A stretch of DNA of 64,000 nucleotides from Aurelia coerulea (Eukaryota; Cnidaria; Scyphozoa; Semaeostomeae; Ulmaridae). Each line of letters begins with the position of its first letter. The stretch's first letter is position 1. A model generated the notes under the pieces. It did not search any database and was not told the DNA's origin. It was given only the letters and a program-made list of their open reading frames with translations. The translations under genes were made by a program, and so were the position numbers. Below are positions 24,001 through 38,912 of this stretch, in pieces. Location: NCBI GenBank assembly GCA_039566865.1, contig CM076961.1, positions 1,867,501-1,931,500 of the forward strand, given 5' to 3'.

Positions 24001-27000
24001 AGTCAGAGCAAATGTTAAGAAGGGTATTTTTACATCTCTGAAAGGTGCATTGGATGATGCCAGATTTCACAATCATAAGGTATGCTTGAATTCTCACTTA
24101 GGCATCACAAGGTATGATTGCCTCCTCTGTGCCCTTTTTTTGCTCAGTGTCACCAGTCAGAATAAAAGCACATTTGATGGAGGAAAAACTGACATTTACA
24201 GTCATGCAACAATTATGGGTCTGCGTTTTCTGTGTCTATGAGACAGGACAGACAAAACTATTGGTTCTCTAAGCATCTCAAATGAAGCTCAATTCAGTAA
24301 GTATTCAATCCTTGATTATCTTTGAAATAGCAAATTACGTCTCAAGCAAAGGATTTCTCTGTCTCTCCAATCAATGCAAGTTTTCGCAACAACATTCACC
24401 CAGACTTTTTGTGCACATACTGTAGCTCACACACTATAAAAATCTTCTTTCAGGATATAAACGAAGAGTTTCAGAGTATTAGAACTGCGGCCGATCACTG
24501 TGCGTTTGCAACAAAAGGCTGTAATGAGGTATGCAATCATTTTATTATGTGATGGCTCATAAGCGATATAAGGAAGGGAGCGATTATTTCCAGCTAAGGA
24601 AATGTATTTGTCACAGTGTTAGATAGTGATTAAATTGCCTGCATTTTGCATAGTTTTTGTTTGAATTTCACTTTTGAAAGGAAAACTGAAGCGATGCTAA
24701 ATTTTGAAAAATCGACAAAGAAAATCAAATTTAATTCAAGTAGACTTCTTTTGCTCAAATTCAGCTAAGGAATAAGGCCAAATTATTTCGAGCAAACACT
24801 TTGAAGAGCATGATTATAAAGCTATAAATCATCTTCCTACTGTGCACTGCCATCAGCTAAAAAGTCAACAAAACAAGAGGATTTGAGACTTATTTAATTT
24901 CGGACTCTCCAGAGGGGGGGGCTTAAAAGGGAGGAGGGCTTATTAGAGAGGGGGACTTATTCACAAAATCAAATGACAACGATATATGATAGTTCTTTTA
25001 TACCATATTTTACGGATTCAACATACAATTTTACGAGTCAAATTCATAAATTCGACACAGTTTTATCTGAAACCATATCTACATTAACTTGCAAAATTAT
25101 TTAGCTCAATAAATGGAAAATCTTTGGTAACCTCTGGAATTGGATATAAATGAGGGGGGGGCTTATTTAAATTATTGGTGCAGAGGAGAGGGGCTTATTA
25201 ATGAAGGGGACTTGATAGAGCTTCTATTGTATAAGAACAAAGATTTCCCTTTCTTAGTTAGTTGATCGTTTGATTGATTTGACTGATTAATTGATTTGTT
25301 GATTAATTGATTTGTTGATTAATCATCTGATTTAGTGAGTGAGCAAGTGATCGATTGATTCAATGACTGATTTATCTGTTTTAGTGCTACAAACGGCTGA
25401 ACCTCTCAGAGCAACGTGAGTCCAGATTTACCTTATTAGCCTACTTGATTCATGACAGTTGTTGTAGACATTCTCTTACTCTTTGAATGTCAGAAGTTGT
25501 TAGATATTTTTCATCAGAAACGTGGTGCCTGCAAATCATCAAATAGTAAGATAAAGGCCCCGTTTACACGATACCGTTTTCAGTTCATACCGGATTGGTT
25601 TCATATCGGATTGGCCTTCTGTTTACACGAGACCGTTTTCACTCCATATCGGATTGGCCTCCTGTTTACACGAGAACGCACCAATCCGATATGCTTCATA
25701 CCGTTTTTGCGTTTTCAAATGAAAACGCTCTGAAAGTGGCATGAAACAAATCCGATATCGTGTAAACGGTGGAATCTGGTATCAACTCAAAACGGAACCT
25801 CTTTATCAATTCTAAGAGCCTCCTTTTCATCTGGCGCACTGCGCAGTGGGTGTTACAACAAAGGAAATCCTTCGCAGCATAAGACAAAGCGTTTCCGTGT
25901 AAACACAACCCCCAATCCGATATGAAATGAAAACGGTGTCGTGTAAACAGAACCCCAATCCGATATGAAATGAAAACGGTATCGTGTAAACAGAACAATT
26001 TTCGTATCGGATTGCCACCCCTAATCCGATATGAAACGAAAACGGTATCGTGTAAACGGGGCCAAAGTCTAACCTGCGTGCAGCCTCAGCTCTGCAAAAA
26101 TGCGTGCAGCTTCAACTCTACAGTTTCACGGGGGAGTGTTGAGGCTGCGGGCAGGCTAGATAAACTCTTAAAAGGCAAAATTCAGAACGACAAATTGCAC
26201 TCGTTTGAGAATGGGTTACAAGCAGCTTCGCATTGTATGAATCAAACACTAACCTTTCCGCAAAAACGCAGAAACAGAAAGCATTTTATGTTTGATTTTT
26301 TAGAGAAAGTATTCAAGGAACTTCCGGCAATATTCGTCATGGAAGTGTTAAATCCACAATACGAAAAGCTCCCTCCAAAACATAGGGCTCAAATCTTTAA
26401 AAAGGTTGGTGTAAAATTCTATTGCAGTTTTCTTTGAAATAAATAGCTTGGAAGGAACTTACGGCTTTTTGCTGTAAATCTGCCGTGGCAATTTATTGAT
26501 ATCTTGATTAGTTTCAATATGGCGGCATTTATTAAATTTGAGGCTATGACGTCATCAAATTTCTAAATCCTAAACTACAAAAGCTACAGATTTCTGCTTG
26601 CCACCATATTGTAGACCTCCATAAACTATGGTTTTCTTGAATGTTATGCAATGTTTCCTCAATTAGTTTAGGATTTACAATTATTTAAATTTTTTCCAAA
26701 ATTGTCCATTAATTTTTTCAAAAATTATCAAATTGCCGCCATTTTGAAAAAATTTAAAATATCATAAAACTTCCACGGCAGATTTACAGCAAAGTACCAT
26801 AAGTTCCTTTCAAGCAATCCAATTCAAAGAAAAATATGATAGAATTTTACACCGACCTTTTTAAAGATTTGAAAGATTTGAGCCCTATGCTTCCCTCCAA
26901 TGCTTAGCAAAATTATTTTTGCTAAAAATTTAAACTTTGTTCTTATCGATGCTTCGTCCTGAAAAGAGTTGAGATAAATTGCATTGTTAGGTTTTCATGC

Positions 27001-30000
27001 TTGAATCTCATTCTTTCCTCTCAATAGGATTTTCACACCATTTTGGTAATATCACGGCTACTATACGTTCTGCAGCATCAGTGGATACAACAGAAAATGA
27101 CCTTAGCACGTACGTATCATTTAACAACTTTCTCTTTGATGGAAAACTTGGATCAGCCTGGCATGCAGTAGTAAATGTTTCTTACTTAACTTTCTTGAAA
27201 AAATATCCATGCTTTAGCACACAGAGTTTCTTAGGAGTTGAATAGGCTTTGTGCAACATCTATTTTGATTCGTCCAATGAGCTGGTGTTTTGAAAGCAAG
27301 GCCCAATTAGATGGCGTATGATTTATTCTGTATTCTATTCTTAACTCGCGTTTAGAACCAGTGTCAGTTCCCTTTAATATTGGGTAATACTGGCTTTTAG
27401 GTGCATTGCTGTAACTTGCGAGGTGTTCAGTTTAGGGTCTAAAAAGAGTTTCTGTCGATATCTGCAAAGAAAATCAGAGAGAGTATTTGGATAGCAATTC
27501 CAACAGGACATAAAGAAGGGTTTTGGAGACATGTTTAAGGGGATTTTGTACATTCGAAGTTGCTCCTTATACGGCTTCAGGTGGACATTTTTTGCGTTGC
27601 AAGAAATCCTTTATCGAGAATTCCTATGCGTTGAAATGAAAATTGATGCAGGCAGTTTGATTTATCAGACTAAAATTTTGATATTATATACACTACATTA
27701 CATCACATGATTACAGTTAGATATTACAACTGGTAGACTTTAAATAGTTTAAACAATTTTATACGTCAGGCATTTTGTAAAATTTGCTGGTTATCTGGAT
27801 GAAGTGAAACGATCATTGGAGAAAAAGACAAGCATTCAGGAAGAGACTCTTGGCTTCAATCTCGATTTGTATACTCGATATCTCGAATCTGCAAAGGTAT
27901 TGAAACTCATTTTACTTGTTACTATTCCAGAAAAACATACTTTCTTCTCAGTCCCGGAGAGATAGCTAAATTCCAAAATGTCTAGACAGTTTAGGAAACA
28001 TTGCTCGTGAACAGATTTTAAATGAATTTGCTTATCCCACAAGCGGTTAGGTTCCTCTAAGATAAGTTAAAATGCAGTAGTGCACAGACTAAGGCCCAAG
28101 GGACTACAAGGTATATGAACAAAGGATAAGTTTAAGGTTACCACCAATCGATAGTCAGACATACAACCCCACGCTTTGGCTGAGAATCACTAGACTGACC
28201 ATACTATATGATATCAATTATTGGTTGTAATTTGGTCATATCTTAGTGTTAGTTATAAAGTAATGTTCAATGTTCACAAGTAAAGAAAGTTACTGTTGAT
28301 TGAGCTCGACGAATTAGACAATAACTCTGAATAAATGCTGCTTGGATCTCTTTCGGGCCAAAATAATTTTGAAATAATGAATTCTTTCATGGGAATTATT
28401 TGATCATTTTTATCTCTCTTTATTTATCACAGCTATTGATCTTTTCTCATTCAGGAAATGCTACTTCGAAGGACATGCAAACTAGTAGAATTTGAGAATG
28501 CAAGCAAAGCTTTAGAAAAGGCAAAACCAAAAAACCAAGAACAGGTAAAGTTTATTATGATTTTACGCCTCTGTCAGAATTCCATTTCTTTACTTTTCAA
28601 GTACTTTATGATTTAAACACATTTTGGGAGAGTTTTCGACTTACAGCCTTAAATGTTGAGTGGATCCCAAACTTAAAGGACAAGTCCGGGGTTTCTACAA
28701 TTAATGTCAAAAAGCAACCTTATCAACTGCCGAACATCACTTGTGACTTCTTTCGACGTTTTGAGATCTCTTTCTGTTGTAAATTCGTACAACATTTCTC
28801 GTAAGTTAGGCCCGATGTCGTCGCCATTTTGTAAACGCGATAAAATGGCTATCCTCGGTTTGGAGGTTCGATTGTGACGTCGGAAATTGCTATGAGAGTT
28901 CTATAAGAAAACAGCCTCGTTCAGGTCGAAGATGAAGTGGGTGAAATGACGTCATGAATAATGACATCATTTCGCTCATTTCACAAATTGAAATACGCAA
29001 TTTCGCAGAGAAAAGACAGAGAAGGTTGGAAAAAAGTACTACACACCATTCACAACATTGTATCTTTCATTTTATGAACAATTATTCCAACCCCGGACTT
29101 GTCCTTCAATTTTAGAATTTTGATATGCAGGTTTGTTCATCCCCTTATTTTAGGTTGCAAAGCATTTTCGATGAGTATTGGTTTATTTTTGTTATCTGAT
29201 TTTGAGTTAGTTTATTTATTTTACAGCTTCAAACTGCAAAAGATGAGGCAGAAAAAGCTTATGAAGAAATAAATGAACATTCACTTGTTGAGGTTTGTCA
29301 TGTGTAGATTCGTTATCAGGAATACGTTAAACTAAATGATTTGCAGTACAGAATTTGAAAATAGCCTCAAATAACCGACTTCAGGTAATAGACCCACAAC
29401 TGCGACATAAGACACAGTCTGTGGAAAGAAAACCGTTAACTCCTTCAGAAGAAAAATAACCAAATTGACCTGCATGTGCAATCAGGGAGTAACTTCAAAA
29501 GAAACAACGAATTAACCTGAAACCCCTGAAGGGAGAGAAAAGAAGTTAATAGCTGCAATAAAGAGTAACGTTGAGTATTTTATTGGTTATTTATTACCTA
29601 ATTAAAGGAATTGAATCAGCATAAGACGGCAAGGTATACCCTATCTGTCAGAATCTGCTGACTCATGGTTCTGGATGGTGGATCTGATTGGCTAACGCTC
29701 ATGTGAAATGAAACTGATCACATGAAACGCATTGAGCTACAGCAGGTCCTTTTAGTTTGTTGGGAGTGATAATTGATCTTTCTCACGTGGGTCACATGAT
29801 ACACGGCAAAGTAGGTCTTATTTATCGTGACTCAATGCCTTTAATTTAAACTTAAGAACTAATTAATGCAAATTAATATACGTACTTACTGAGATCTTAG
29901 GCCTTAAAAAACCCCCAATATCGTTTAGTTATATGTTACCTATACCTGTATCTCGTTTCATTTAACAGATAAAGAAATTCCACACAAACAGAGCAGCAGC

Positions 30001-30103
30001 ATTTCAAGAAGCACTCGTAAAACTAGCAGAGCAGCAAATTGATAACAGCTCAAAAACTCGAGATTTTATATCTCAGGCTATCAACGAATTGAAGGACATT
30101 TAG
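21015..30103 (+). CDS. Sorting nexin of the SNX5/SNX6/SNX32 group (PX-BAR), complete, 13 exons
   Basis: Retromer/ESCPE-1-type endosomal coat protein: the PX domain recognises cargo or lipid and the BAR domain dimerises and bends membrane (family knowledge). Exons: 21015-21020 (putative, ATGGCG then GTACGT), 21873-22007, 22567-22674, 23326-23456, 23670-23745, 23996-24079, 24454-24528, 25385-25415, 27028-27109, 27770-27896, 28455-28544, 29227-29292, 29969-30103 (stop TAG). Phases agree throughout, giving 381 aa against ~404 in SNX5. PX core includes FTLQTKT and RQYEDFEYL (~40-80), then the long helical insert typical of SNX5/6. The region PPVRANVKKGIFTSLKGALD leads into BAR (~180-381), where LLRRTCKLVEFENASKALEK parallels the SNX5/6 segment LLYRRSRSLVDYENANKALD. 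The first exon is the weakest part: it is six bases and chosen by phase and by the MA start seen in relatives. Which paralogue it is cannot be settled here. Confidence 0.88.
22247..22500. mobile_element. CAAGG-rich MITE, 254 bp (nexin intron)
   Basis: Ends CCTGTACAAAAATACAAGG and CTTGTATTTTTGTACAGG. The interior is a string of ACAAGG/CCTTGT motifs in both orientations every 10-25 bases. Related copies lie at 34919-35220 and 51905-52222. Confidence 0.65.
24900..25232. repeat. GGGGGGCTTATT-type repeat
   Basis: Repeated GAGGGGGGG-CTTATT and AGGGGACTTG motifs at both ends of an AT-rich segment; probably a short DNA element. Confidence 0.4.
25556..26063. mobile_element. MITE with GGCCCCGTTTACACGATACC ends, about 508 bp
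   Basis: Inverted termini, and inner short repeats of CATATCGGATTGG and GTTTACACGA in both orientations. The target duplication is unclear. In a nexin intron; the open frames are repeat artefacts. Confidence 0.65.
26379..26891. mobile_element. MITE family A copy 4 (exact 9-bp TSD), 513 bp, in nexin intron
   Basis: Inverted termini AACATAGGGCTC and GAGCCCTATGCT with long subterminal inverted arms. Exact 9-bp duplication TCCCTCCAA at 26370-26378 and 26892-26900. Confidence 0.85.
28677..29105. mobile_element. TTAA-type MITE in nexin intron, 429 bp
   Basis: Inverted termini AGGACAAGTCCGGGG and CCCCGGACTTGTCCT are flanked by TTAA on the left and TCAA on the right (one change). Noncoding; contains TGACGTCAT-like inner motifs. 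Kolobok-like by target site. Confidence 0.65.
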
Positions 30104-30267
30104 CTTCAAATTGTTTTTATATTTCTAGAAAACTCTATCGACTTGATTTATACTAAATTAATTATGATGCAGATTTGATAGAAATCAACAAAAAGCAAGA
30201 TCCCACAGTGTATTGGAGAAATTGCTTTTGCCTGTTTCGGAAGTATGGGAAACAAACCAGCTCAAGG

Positions 30268-30865
30268 AACAAGGGCAGATTTTGTAATACAATAGCAATA
30301 GTTGCGTTTGATCGACACCTCAATTCAAAGCGATTAGCGGATGCAGACAAAGGAAATTCTCTCAACCAGTAATTCAAAACAAACAAAGCCGCAAAAGTTT
30401 CCCCGAAACTAGTAGGGCAAACTCTCGCCTTGAGCAAGCGAAAGATGGTTTTTAAGAGAAGTTACGTGCTTATAGCGCAAGAAGAAGGGTAAATCTAAAG
30501 TTCTGTCGCGTAGATTATGTTTATTTGATTCAGGAGCCGAGCAGAAGGCATTGTAATTCTCGCGTCTTTAGGGCTTAAAATGAAACGATTACAAAACAGC
30601 TCCTAAATCAAATAAACAATCTAAGCCACAGAGCGTTAGATTCACCCTTCTTCTTTCGCTATAAGCACATAACTTCTCTTAAAACCATCTTTCGCTTGCA
30701 CAAGGCGAGAGTTTGCCAAACTAGTTTCGGGGAAACTTTTGCGGCTTTGTTTGTTTTGAATTACTGGTTAAGAGAATTTCCTTTGTCTGCATCCGCTAAT
30801 CGCTTTGAATTGAGGTGTCAATCAAACGCAACTGTTGCTATTGTATTACAAAATCTGCCCTTGTT
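30268..30865. mobile_element. Foldback family C, full copy, 598 bp, exact 9-bp TSD
   Basis: Long inverted arms (~290 bp each) with termini AACAAGGGCAGATTTTGTAA. Exact duplication AGCTCAAGG at 30259-30267 and 30866-30874. Open frames in both arms are antiparallel copies of each other, not genes. Confidence 0.85.
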
Positions 30866-31358
30866 AGCTCAAGGTGGCTCAAACCACCGTTGTGACTGAT
30901 GCTAAAGTTTAACTTTAAAGTTAAACTTTAGCAATTTAAAAATTTTCATAAATGATTCAATGCAGGAGATTTCAAAAAACATATCCCACCAGAATGTGAA
31001 ATGTCCCAAATATGGCAATTGCAGACAAAACGAAAGTATTTGTTGATTACAATAACTGAAATTCATTCTTAAAATGTAAGACACTTTGGTTGCACAGCGC
31101 TACACTTGCAAATCAACAGCCTCTAAAAGTTCCTCGACTTGAAAATGGTCTTTGTAAATATGACATAATTCAGACATGATTCAATATTGTAAACATTTAA
31201 TAGTTGCGATTGATTTCCTTGTAGAAAGGTTCATAGAAAATTTATCTGCCTCAGCGCAGCAACAGTTTTTAGCCATCCTTGGATAACGTTGACACTGATC
31301 TTGTACAGTTTTGATTGATTACAAAGCTGTTACGGTTCAAAAGCGTTTACTCTGCTCC

Positions 31359-31961
31359 AACAAGGACAGTTTTTGTAATATAATAGCATCCGTTGCTTTT
31401 GATTGACACCTCAATTCAAAGCAATGCAATGACTGCAAACAAAAGAAATTCTTTCAACCTGTAATTCTAAACAAACAAAGCCGCAAAAGTTTCCCCCAAA
31501 CCAGTAGGGCAAACTCTCGCCTTGTGGAAGTGAAAGGTGGTTTTAAGAAAAGTTACATTGCTCATAACGAAAGAGGAAGGGTACATCTACAGTTCTGTCT
31601 GGCGGATTTATGGTTATTTGATTCAGGAGCTGAGTAGTAATTATTTCATATTAGCCCTAACTATGCGAGAATTGAATGCCTCCTGCTCGGCTTCTGAATC
31701 AATAAACAAAATCCGTTTGGAAGAACTTTAGATTTACCCTCCTTCTTCTTTCGTTATAAGCACCTAACTTCTCTTAAAAGCCACCTTTCGCGCGCACAAG
31801 GCGACAGTTTGCCCTACTGGTTTCTGGGCAACTTTTGCGGCTTCGTTTGTTTTGAATTACTGGTTGAGAGGATTTCCTTTGTCAACAGTCGCTTCTCGCT
31901 TTGAATTGTGGTGTCCATCAAAAGCAACTGATGCTATTGTATTACAAAATCTCCCCTCGTT
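31359..31961. mobile_element. Foldback family C, full copy, 603 bp, exact 9-bp TSD
   Basis: Termini AACAAGGAC and inverse (CCCCTCGTT). Exact duplication CTCTGCTCC at 31350-31358 and 31962-31970. Noncoding. Confidence 0.85.
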
Positions 31962-32024
31962 CTCTGCTCCATAAAAGAATCTGTTCTATGTTTAGAAGGA
32001 ACAAAAGTAGTACAGATTATCATG

Positions 32025-32530
32025 AGGAATGTAAACGGGAGTTCAAATGCAAAGTCAATCTGGTACAGTGTAAAGTAAACAGGCTCTTTAGTACAATACC
32101 TTCCCGGGGGGGTTACTTGACCAGGTTTTGGTCGGGGACGTGCCATCGAAGCTTCAAAAACATACCCGTTCCTTATACCAATTTTGCGAAAAAGTATACC
32201 CGACTTTATACCAATTTTCCGAAAAAGTATACCCGACCTTATACCAATTTTCCTAAAAAGTATACCAAAATCGTTCCTTAAACCAAAATCGCGAAAATTG
32301 ATACCGTTCCTTATACCAAAATCGTGAAAATCGATACCGTTCCTTATACCAAAATCGCGAAAATCGATACCCTTCCCGATGGCACGTCCCCGTACCCAAA
32401 ATATGTGAAGTACCCCCCCCCCCCGGGAATACCTTTAGCTGCTGTTACAATGTAAACGTGAGTTCAAATGCAAAATCATTCTGGTACAGTGTAAAGTAAA
32501 CAGGCCTTTTAGTACAATACCTTTAGCGGC
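32025..32530. repeat. Tandem duplication split by the 32.1-kb MITE
   Basis: GAGTTCAAATGCAAA...TCTGGTACAGTGTAAAGTAA occurs at about 32038-32100 and again at about 32460-32521. A pre-existing ~90-bp direct repeat was separated by the MITE. Confidence 0.6.
32103..32427. mobile_element. CCCGGGGGG-ended MITE with inner minisatellite, exact 8-bp TSD, 325 bp
   Basis: Ends CCCGGGGGGGT and inverse; GGGGACGTGCCATCG is inverted just inside. Exact duplication AATACCTT at 32095-32102 and 32428-32435 suggests hAT-type insertion. The centre (about 32170-32365) is a ~31-bp tandem repeat with TTATACCAA and CGAAAA units. Confidence 0.75.
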
Positions 32531-33943
32531 TGTTAAAACTGCAAGTTGTCTATTGATTGAGCACATCCCCGTAGAATTAAAACTCGAGTACTTCCCTGGG
32601 CATTTCAAGCTCGGATCGAGCATTCGTTTCTCAAAGCATTTGCAGAAAATTGCATTGGAAAGACTCCTAAGCTGCACTCGCTCAATTTTTATTAACAGCT
32701 AGTTAAAGTATATAGAGTCAACAGTTTACTTCAAATTTTCTACATATACTGTATTTCACGTGAATGCTGACTATGGAAATAATATAAAAAAGTACAATAT
32801 AGTTGAAAACAATTATTATTAATTTTCTTTGCTATCTCAAACTTTAGTTTCTGTTTTAATTTTGCTGTAAGGGATATGAGATTTTTGGATATTATGTATC
32901 TCGTTAAATTCATTTGATTAAAAGAATTGCAATATTTTCTTATAATTTTGATTTTGTTGAAAATTATTTCCATGTCTGTAATAATCGAATAGCTGATTTA
33001 TTGTATCTTGTGTTTGAATAATAGAATTGTTCATATCACCACTGTTTTACTTGAATGGATGTCATTATGCCAAGAATTTATTTCAATCAAACTGGCTTAA
33101 TTCAGACTTGAATGGGTATTTTGCATGTTGAACAGTTCTTAAGATCCTATCCACATTTATCCCTTGAAATTTGTTCAGACACCTTTCAAAAGTCATAACA
33201 GATACCCAGGGCACAAAAGCCAAGAACATTGTAGGACAAAAAACTTTAGTGATGAAATATTCCCATGATATTCCAGCTTCTCCCCCATGGGTAACTGCCA
33301 TATATAGAGCAATGGGACCGTGCTGCCTAGTAGGCACGGTTTTAAACCTTGAAAATCCCAAAATAGACATTTTAAAATGCAACTGTTCCACTAGAAGTGG
33401 GTAGCTTTTTAAATTGTGAAAAAAATCTTCTTTGGTTTTTGCTTCTAATATTGGGTTTTTTGTTCTAAGTTCTGAAACTTGGTTAAAAAAAGTGGTAATT
33501 TTATATGTTTACAGAGAAATGAAACTTATTTTTCGCAAGTTCAACAGGCTTTTTTGCTCAAAAATCCTTAAAAATGGGTACGAAAATCAACTGAGAATCC
33601 AAGAATGGGTCTTTCCCTGAAAGTTGGGTTGATGCCTCCCCATCAACCATACATTACCCCCTGGGCCTCCCCCTTAGCCTGCGTCACAGCCCCTTCCCTT
33701 CTTGTATTTCAACTTTTACTTTTCAAGGCTTATAATTTTTTGGCTGCAGCACTAAGGGTAGCATAGTTAATCAAAAATGTCTAATGAGAATCTTTCCTGA
33801 AAGTGTGAGTTGTATGAGAAGTGGTGTCAGATGGAAATATGCACAAGAAAATGACATAGAAAAGAGGAAACAGTGTGTACATAAAAAACATGAGCAGAAG
33901 ACATTCCAAATGAAAACTTCCATAAAGAAATGTACACTAAAAA

Positions 33944-35773
<1,830 letters not shown>

Positions 35774-37330
35774 TACGGAAACTTCGCGTCGCGTTCACGT
35801 TTTGCAAACTGCGCAAGCGCGCTAGGTGTTACACAAAGTACTCAATATAAAATGGTACCACTATCGCATTCTTTCTCTCCTTACTGCCTGACTTTCTGTT
35901 GCTTTCCTGTTCTGTCCTCATATTTTTTTATTTATCCTGCCTTTCCCGACTTTCCTTATGTACCTGATACTTTTCTTACTTTCTACTCGTATTCCTTATC
36001 ATTTTATGATTTATATTTCTGGTCCAACCAATGAAACAAACACAGAAACACTTGTTCTTATTTGATTAGGCCCATTGGGCCTAAAGTGATGAGAAAACTT
36101 TGGCAAGCAAAAATTGCGATGAGCCATGAACAACAAACAGGGGATGATGAGCTGAACATTTTTATGATCTTCGTGATCTGAAATCGTTGTATTTCTCTGA
36201 CCCTGTTCAGCTTTATAAAATGGAGTTTCTAGCAATAGATGAGGCCATGAAGATTTGTGTGCACAACTATGAATTTTACATGCCTTTAAAAGGAAATACA
36301 CCAACCCCAAATATGGAAAAGGGAAGAACATTACCCTATAGGCGTCTTCTATTGATTGGTTGAATTTTCTCCTGGCATCATCATATGATACCTGATTCGT
36401 ACCGAAACCAATAACTACCTGATACCTGAACGTCATAGGAAGAAACGCCGATTCGTGTCAGAGGCAGGACAGGCCAGGCTTCTCCTCTATATTCAACCTT
36501 TGACAAACCCTCTCTGACTTAGACTCACATTTGAGCTTGCCAAAATGTCCACATTACATCAAAAAGCCCCATGAAATGCTTATCTAGTCTTCGTTTTCGT
36601 AGCAAATCATGAGCAAAACATGATGAGAGCAAAAGCAAAACTATGCAAAATATGAGAGCAAAAGTACACATTAAAACTACAGGGATTAAGAAGCAAAAGG
36701 TGTCCCAAAAAATGTATGATGAATATGGGTGACTATATGTTATGTTATGTACACATTAAAGACAAATGACAGGGATCATAAACAAGAGCAGTATACATAC
36801 TTTTATCCAGAATGAGCGAAAAATGGAGCAGGGTAAAAAAAAATTTTTTCGTACCGTACAAATTTAAGGTGTGCCCAAAAAATGTATGTCCACTTGCAAA
36901 CCAGAGCTTTGGCCTAAGCAAATTCCTGGAGCACATCGAAATTAAGAACTGAAATTAATGAAAAATTAAGAAACTGCCCAATGGGTGACTGGGGAGTGAC
37001 TTTTGGAAAACAGAATAACACAAGATCTAATATTGTTCAAATTTTATCAAGGCTATCGTCGATTTATACGCTGTGAGTTAAGAAATTGATTAGGCCAAAA
37101 GGCTAAAGTTCTGGTTTGCAGGACAAGGCAAATTTGAGCTATCAAGATTAACATGTCTGCTCTTAAAGTACCAATATCAACAAAGGAGGTACCTATGTTC
37201 AAGTTAACTATCGAGGAACATTTTTAGAGTGATTAGACATTGGTTGAAGCTAAATTCACAGAGCTAGAGTCAACCAATTCCGTCTACATTTTTTGGGATA
37301 CCCGTTATATACAATGAAAATTAATCTTCA
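35774..37330. other. Between RNF113A and its broken copy
   Basis: No gene seen. It holds the RNF113A promoter side, AT-rich unique-looking sequence and the MITE at 36699-37303. Confidence 0.45.
36699..37303. mobile_element. Mariner-like MITE, about 600 bp, with internal extra terminus
   Basis: GGTGTCCCAAAAAATGTATG on the left and its near inverse (ACATTTTTTGGGATACC) on the right. A second similar motif, GGTGTGCCCAAAAAATGTAT, occurs at about 36868. Confidence 0.5.
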
Positions 37331-38289
37331 TCATCGTGCATAAATAACGTCTTTTTTACTTGATCTCTTCACCCTCTTGATAATTTTCTTTGCAGGATTA
37401 AAAACCCCACTGGTTTGTTCATTACAAGTAAAACATCTTGAGCTCTTTTTGAAATGTTTCAAAGCACATTGTTCACAGAAATAATGTCCACATTTTGTTA
37501 CAACAGGATTTTTGAAACTTTCCCTGCACATCAAACAAGCAAATGGAAGTTCTTCATCATCGCTGTCAATTTCATAAGCATGTGGATCTCCTTTGTCGTA
37601 ATCTCCTGATTGGTATTCACGCTCTAACTGCCAGCCATGTTTGTAGTCAGAGCGGTCATGCAAGAATTTACAGCTATCGCCGTAACCACACAGACCAGTC
37701 TCCTTAAAATCTTTGCAGATGTCTGCTTGATAATCCCATTGAACAGTTGCTCTGATGTTTTGTGTTGCTCGAACTGGTCCTTGCCTAAAATAGTAAAAAT
37801 GAGATATCAGAAAATTGCGTGTTTTAAAGACAAACAAGACAAGAGATCTTCTTATCTGAAAATTTGCGCTCTTCTGGACTCCACTAATATTTGAAATTTG
37901 GGCCTAAATGTTTCAGAATAAGATCCCCTATCCGGGTCTCCAATCTTGATTTCGAGTCCGCGTTTTAAGCAGCGTCAGTTGACAGGCTATCAATGCTATC
38001 AATACGGAATCAATAAATGTCCAACAGTTTTCAAACAATCAACTAGTTTTTCCATATGTCAGACACAGGGCCAAATAGGGCCTAATGCGACGCGAGACTT
38101 TAAATTTTCTGAAGAAGATCTTTTATTACCCAGAAACTTTGTCTCAAAAGAAAAATATGTCGAGGAAATACCCTATATGAACTTTATGCTTTAATACATT
38201 AAATGGCTTAAATGTGCATTGCTTATTCGTGGTGACAATATCAATGCAAAATGCAAGCCCTTCGTCAATAAGAAGGCTCTACTTCGAAC

Positions 38290-38432
38290 CCTAACGCAAT
38301 TTTAGACCCAAAAAAGAAACTAATTAAGAAACTTTTACTACTAAAACACCGAAATTTTCATGCGAAATTAAGAAACTTTTAATAACAATACCACGTGCTG
38401 ATCCAAGTTTCTTAATAAAAAAATACGTGTAT
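38290..38432. repeat. TAAGAAAC-family fragment
   Basis: Contains AAATTAAGAAACTTTTA and GATCCAAGTTTCTTAATAAA, matching one end of the 49.3-kb element; the other end is missing. Confidence 0.5.
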
Positions 38433-38566
38433 GTTGCTACACTCTTCAACTGAGTTGCGCTTTGATACATACCTTACTCTTTTCCCTGTTCTAGATGAAT
38501 CGTACGCATCGCTTTCGGAGTCACTGTTTTGCCGTTTTGTGTTTTTCTGAAATTTGTGTGGGGCCA

Positions 38567-38912
38567 CAGGTGGCGGAGAATGGTTCAGTATTTTTAAAAT
38601 GGAATTGTTCAGTTTTAAAATTAGTAAAAACAAACCTTTCTTGCCAGTTAAATGTGTCTGATTTCTCTGTGAATCTGATCCACTGCTATTTACTTTAAGT
38701 TAGGCCAATATGCGAATGACTGTTTAGTGTTGTTGCGGCCGCAACAACACTAAACAGTCATTCGCATATTGGCCTAACTTAAAGTAAATAGCAGTGGATC
38801 AGATTCACAGAGAAATCAGACACATTTAACTGGCAAGAAAGGTTTGTTTTTACTAATTTTAAAACTGAACAATTCCATTTTAAAAATACTGAACCATTCT
38901 CCGCCACCTGTG
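38567..38912. mobile_element. Perfect palindrome inserted in RNF113 pseudogene, exact 9-bp direct repeat flanks
   Basis: 38564-38913 is a perfect inverted repeat of two 175-base arms with no spacer, centred on GCGGCCGC at 38738/38739; I checked the arms base by base and saw no mismatch. GTGGGGCCA flanks it directly at 38558-38566 and 38913-38921. Alignment to the intact RNF113A exon places a single copy of this motif at the empty site. Confidence 0.85.

Noticed and set aside
30162..30899. Repeated 'MHKARVC...[15 protein letters not shown]' frames at 0.3, 30.2 and 30.7 kb
   Set aside because: They lie in the inverted arms of foldback family C; the pieces are antiparallel copies with no start context or domain.
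37331..37837. Second RNF113 copy as a functional gene
   Set aside because: Start codon lost, exon 1 deleted and split by an insertion, and the C-terminus shifted; only exon 2 reads well.
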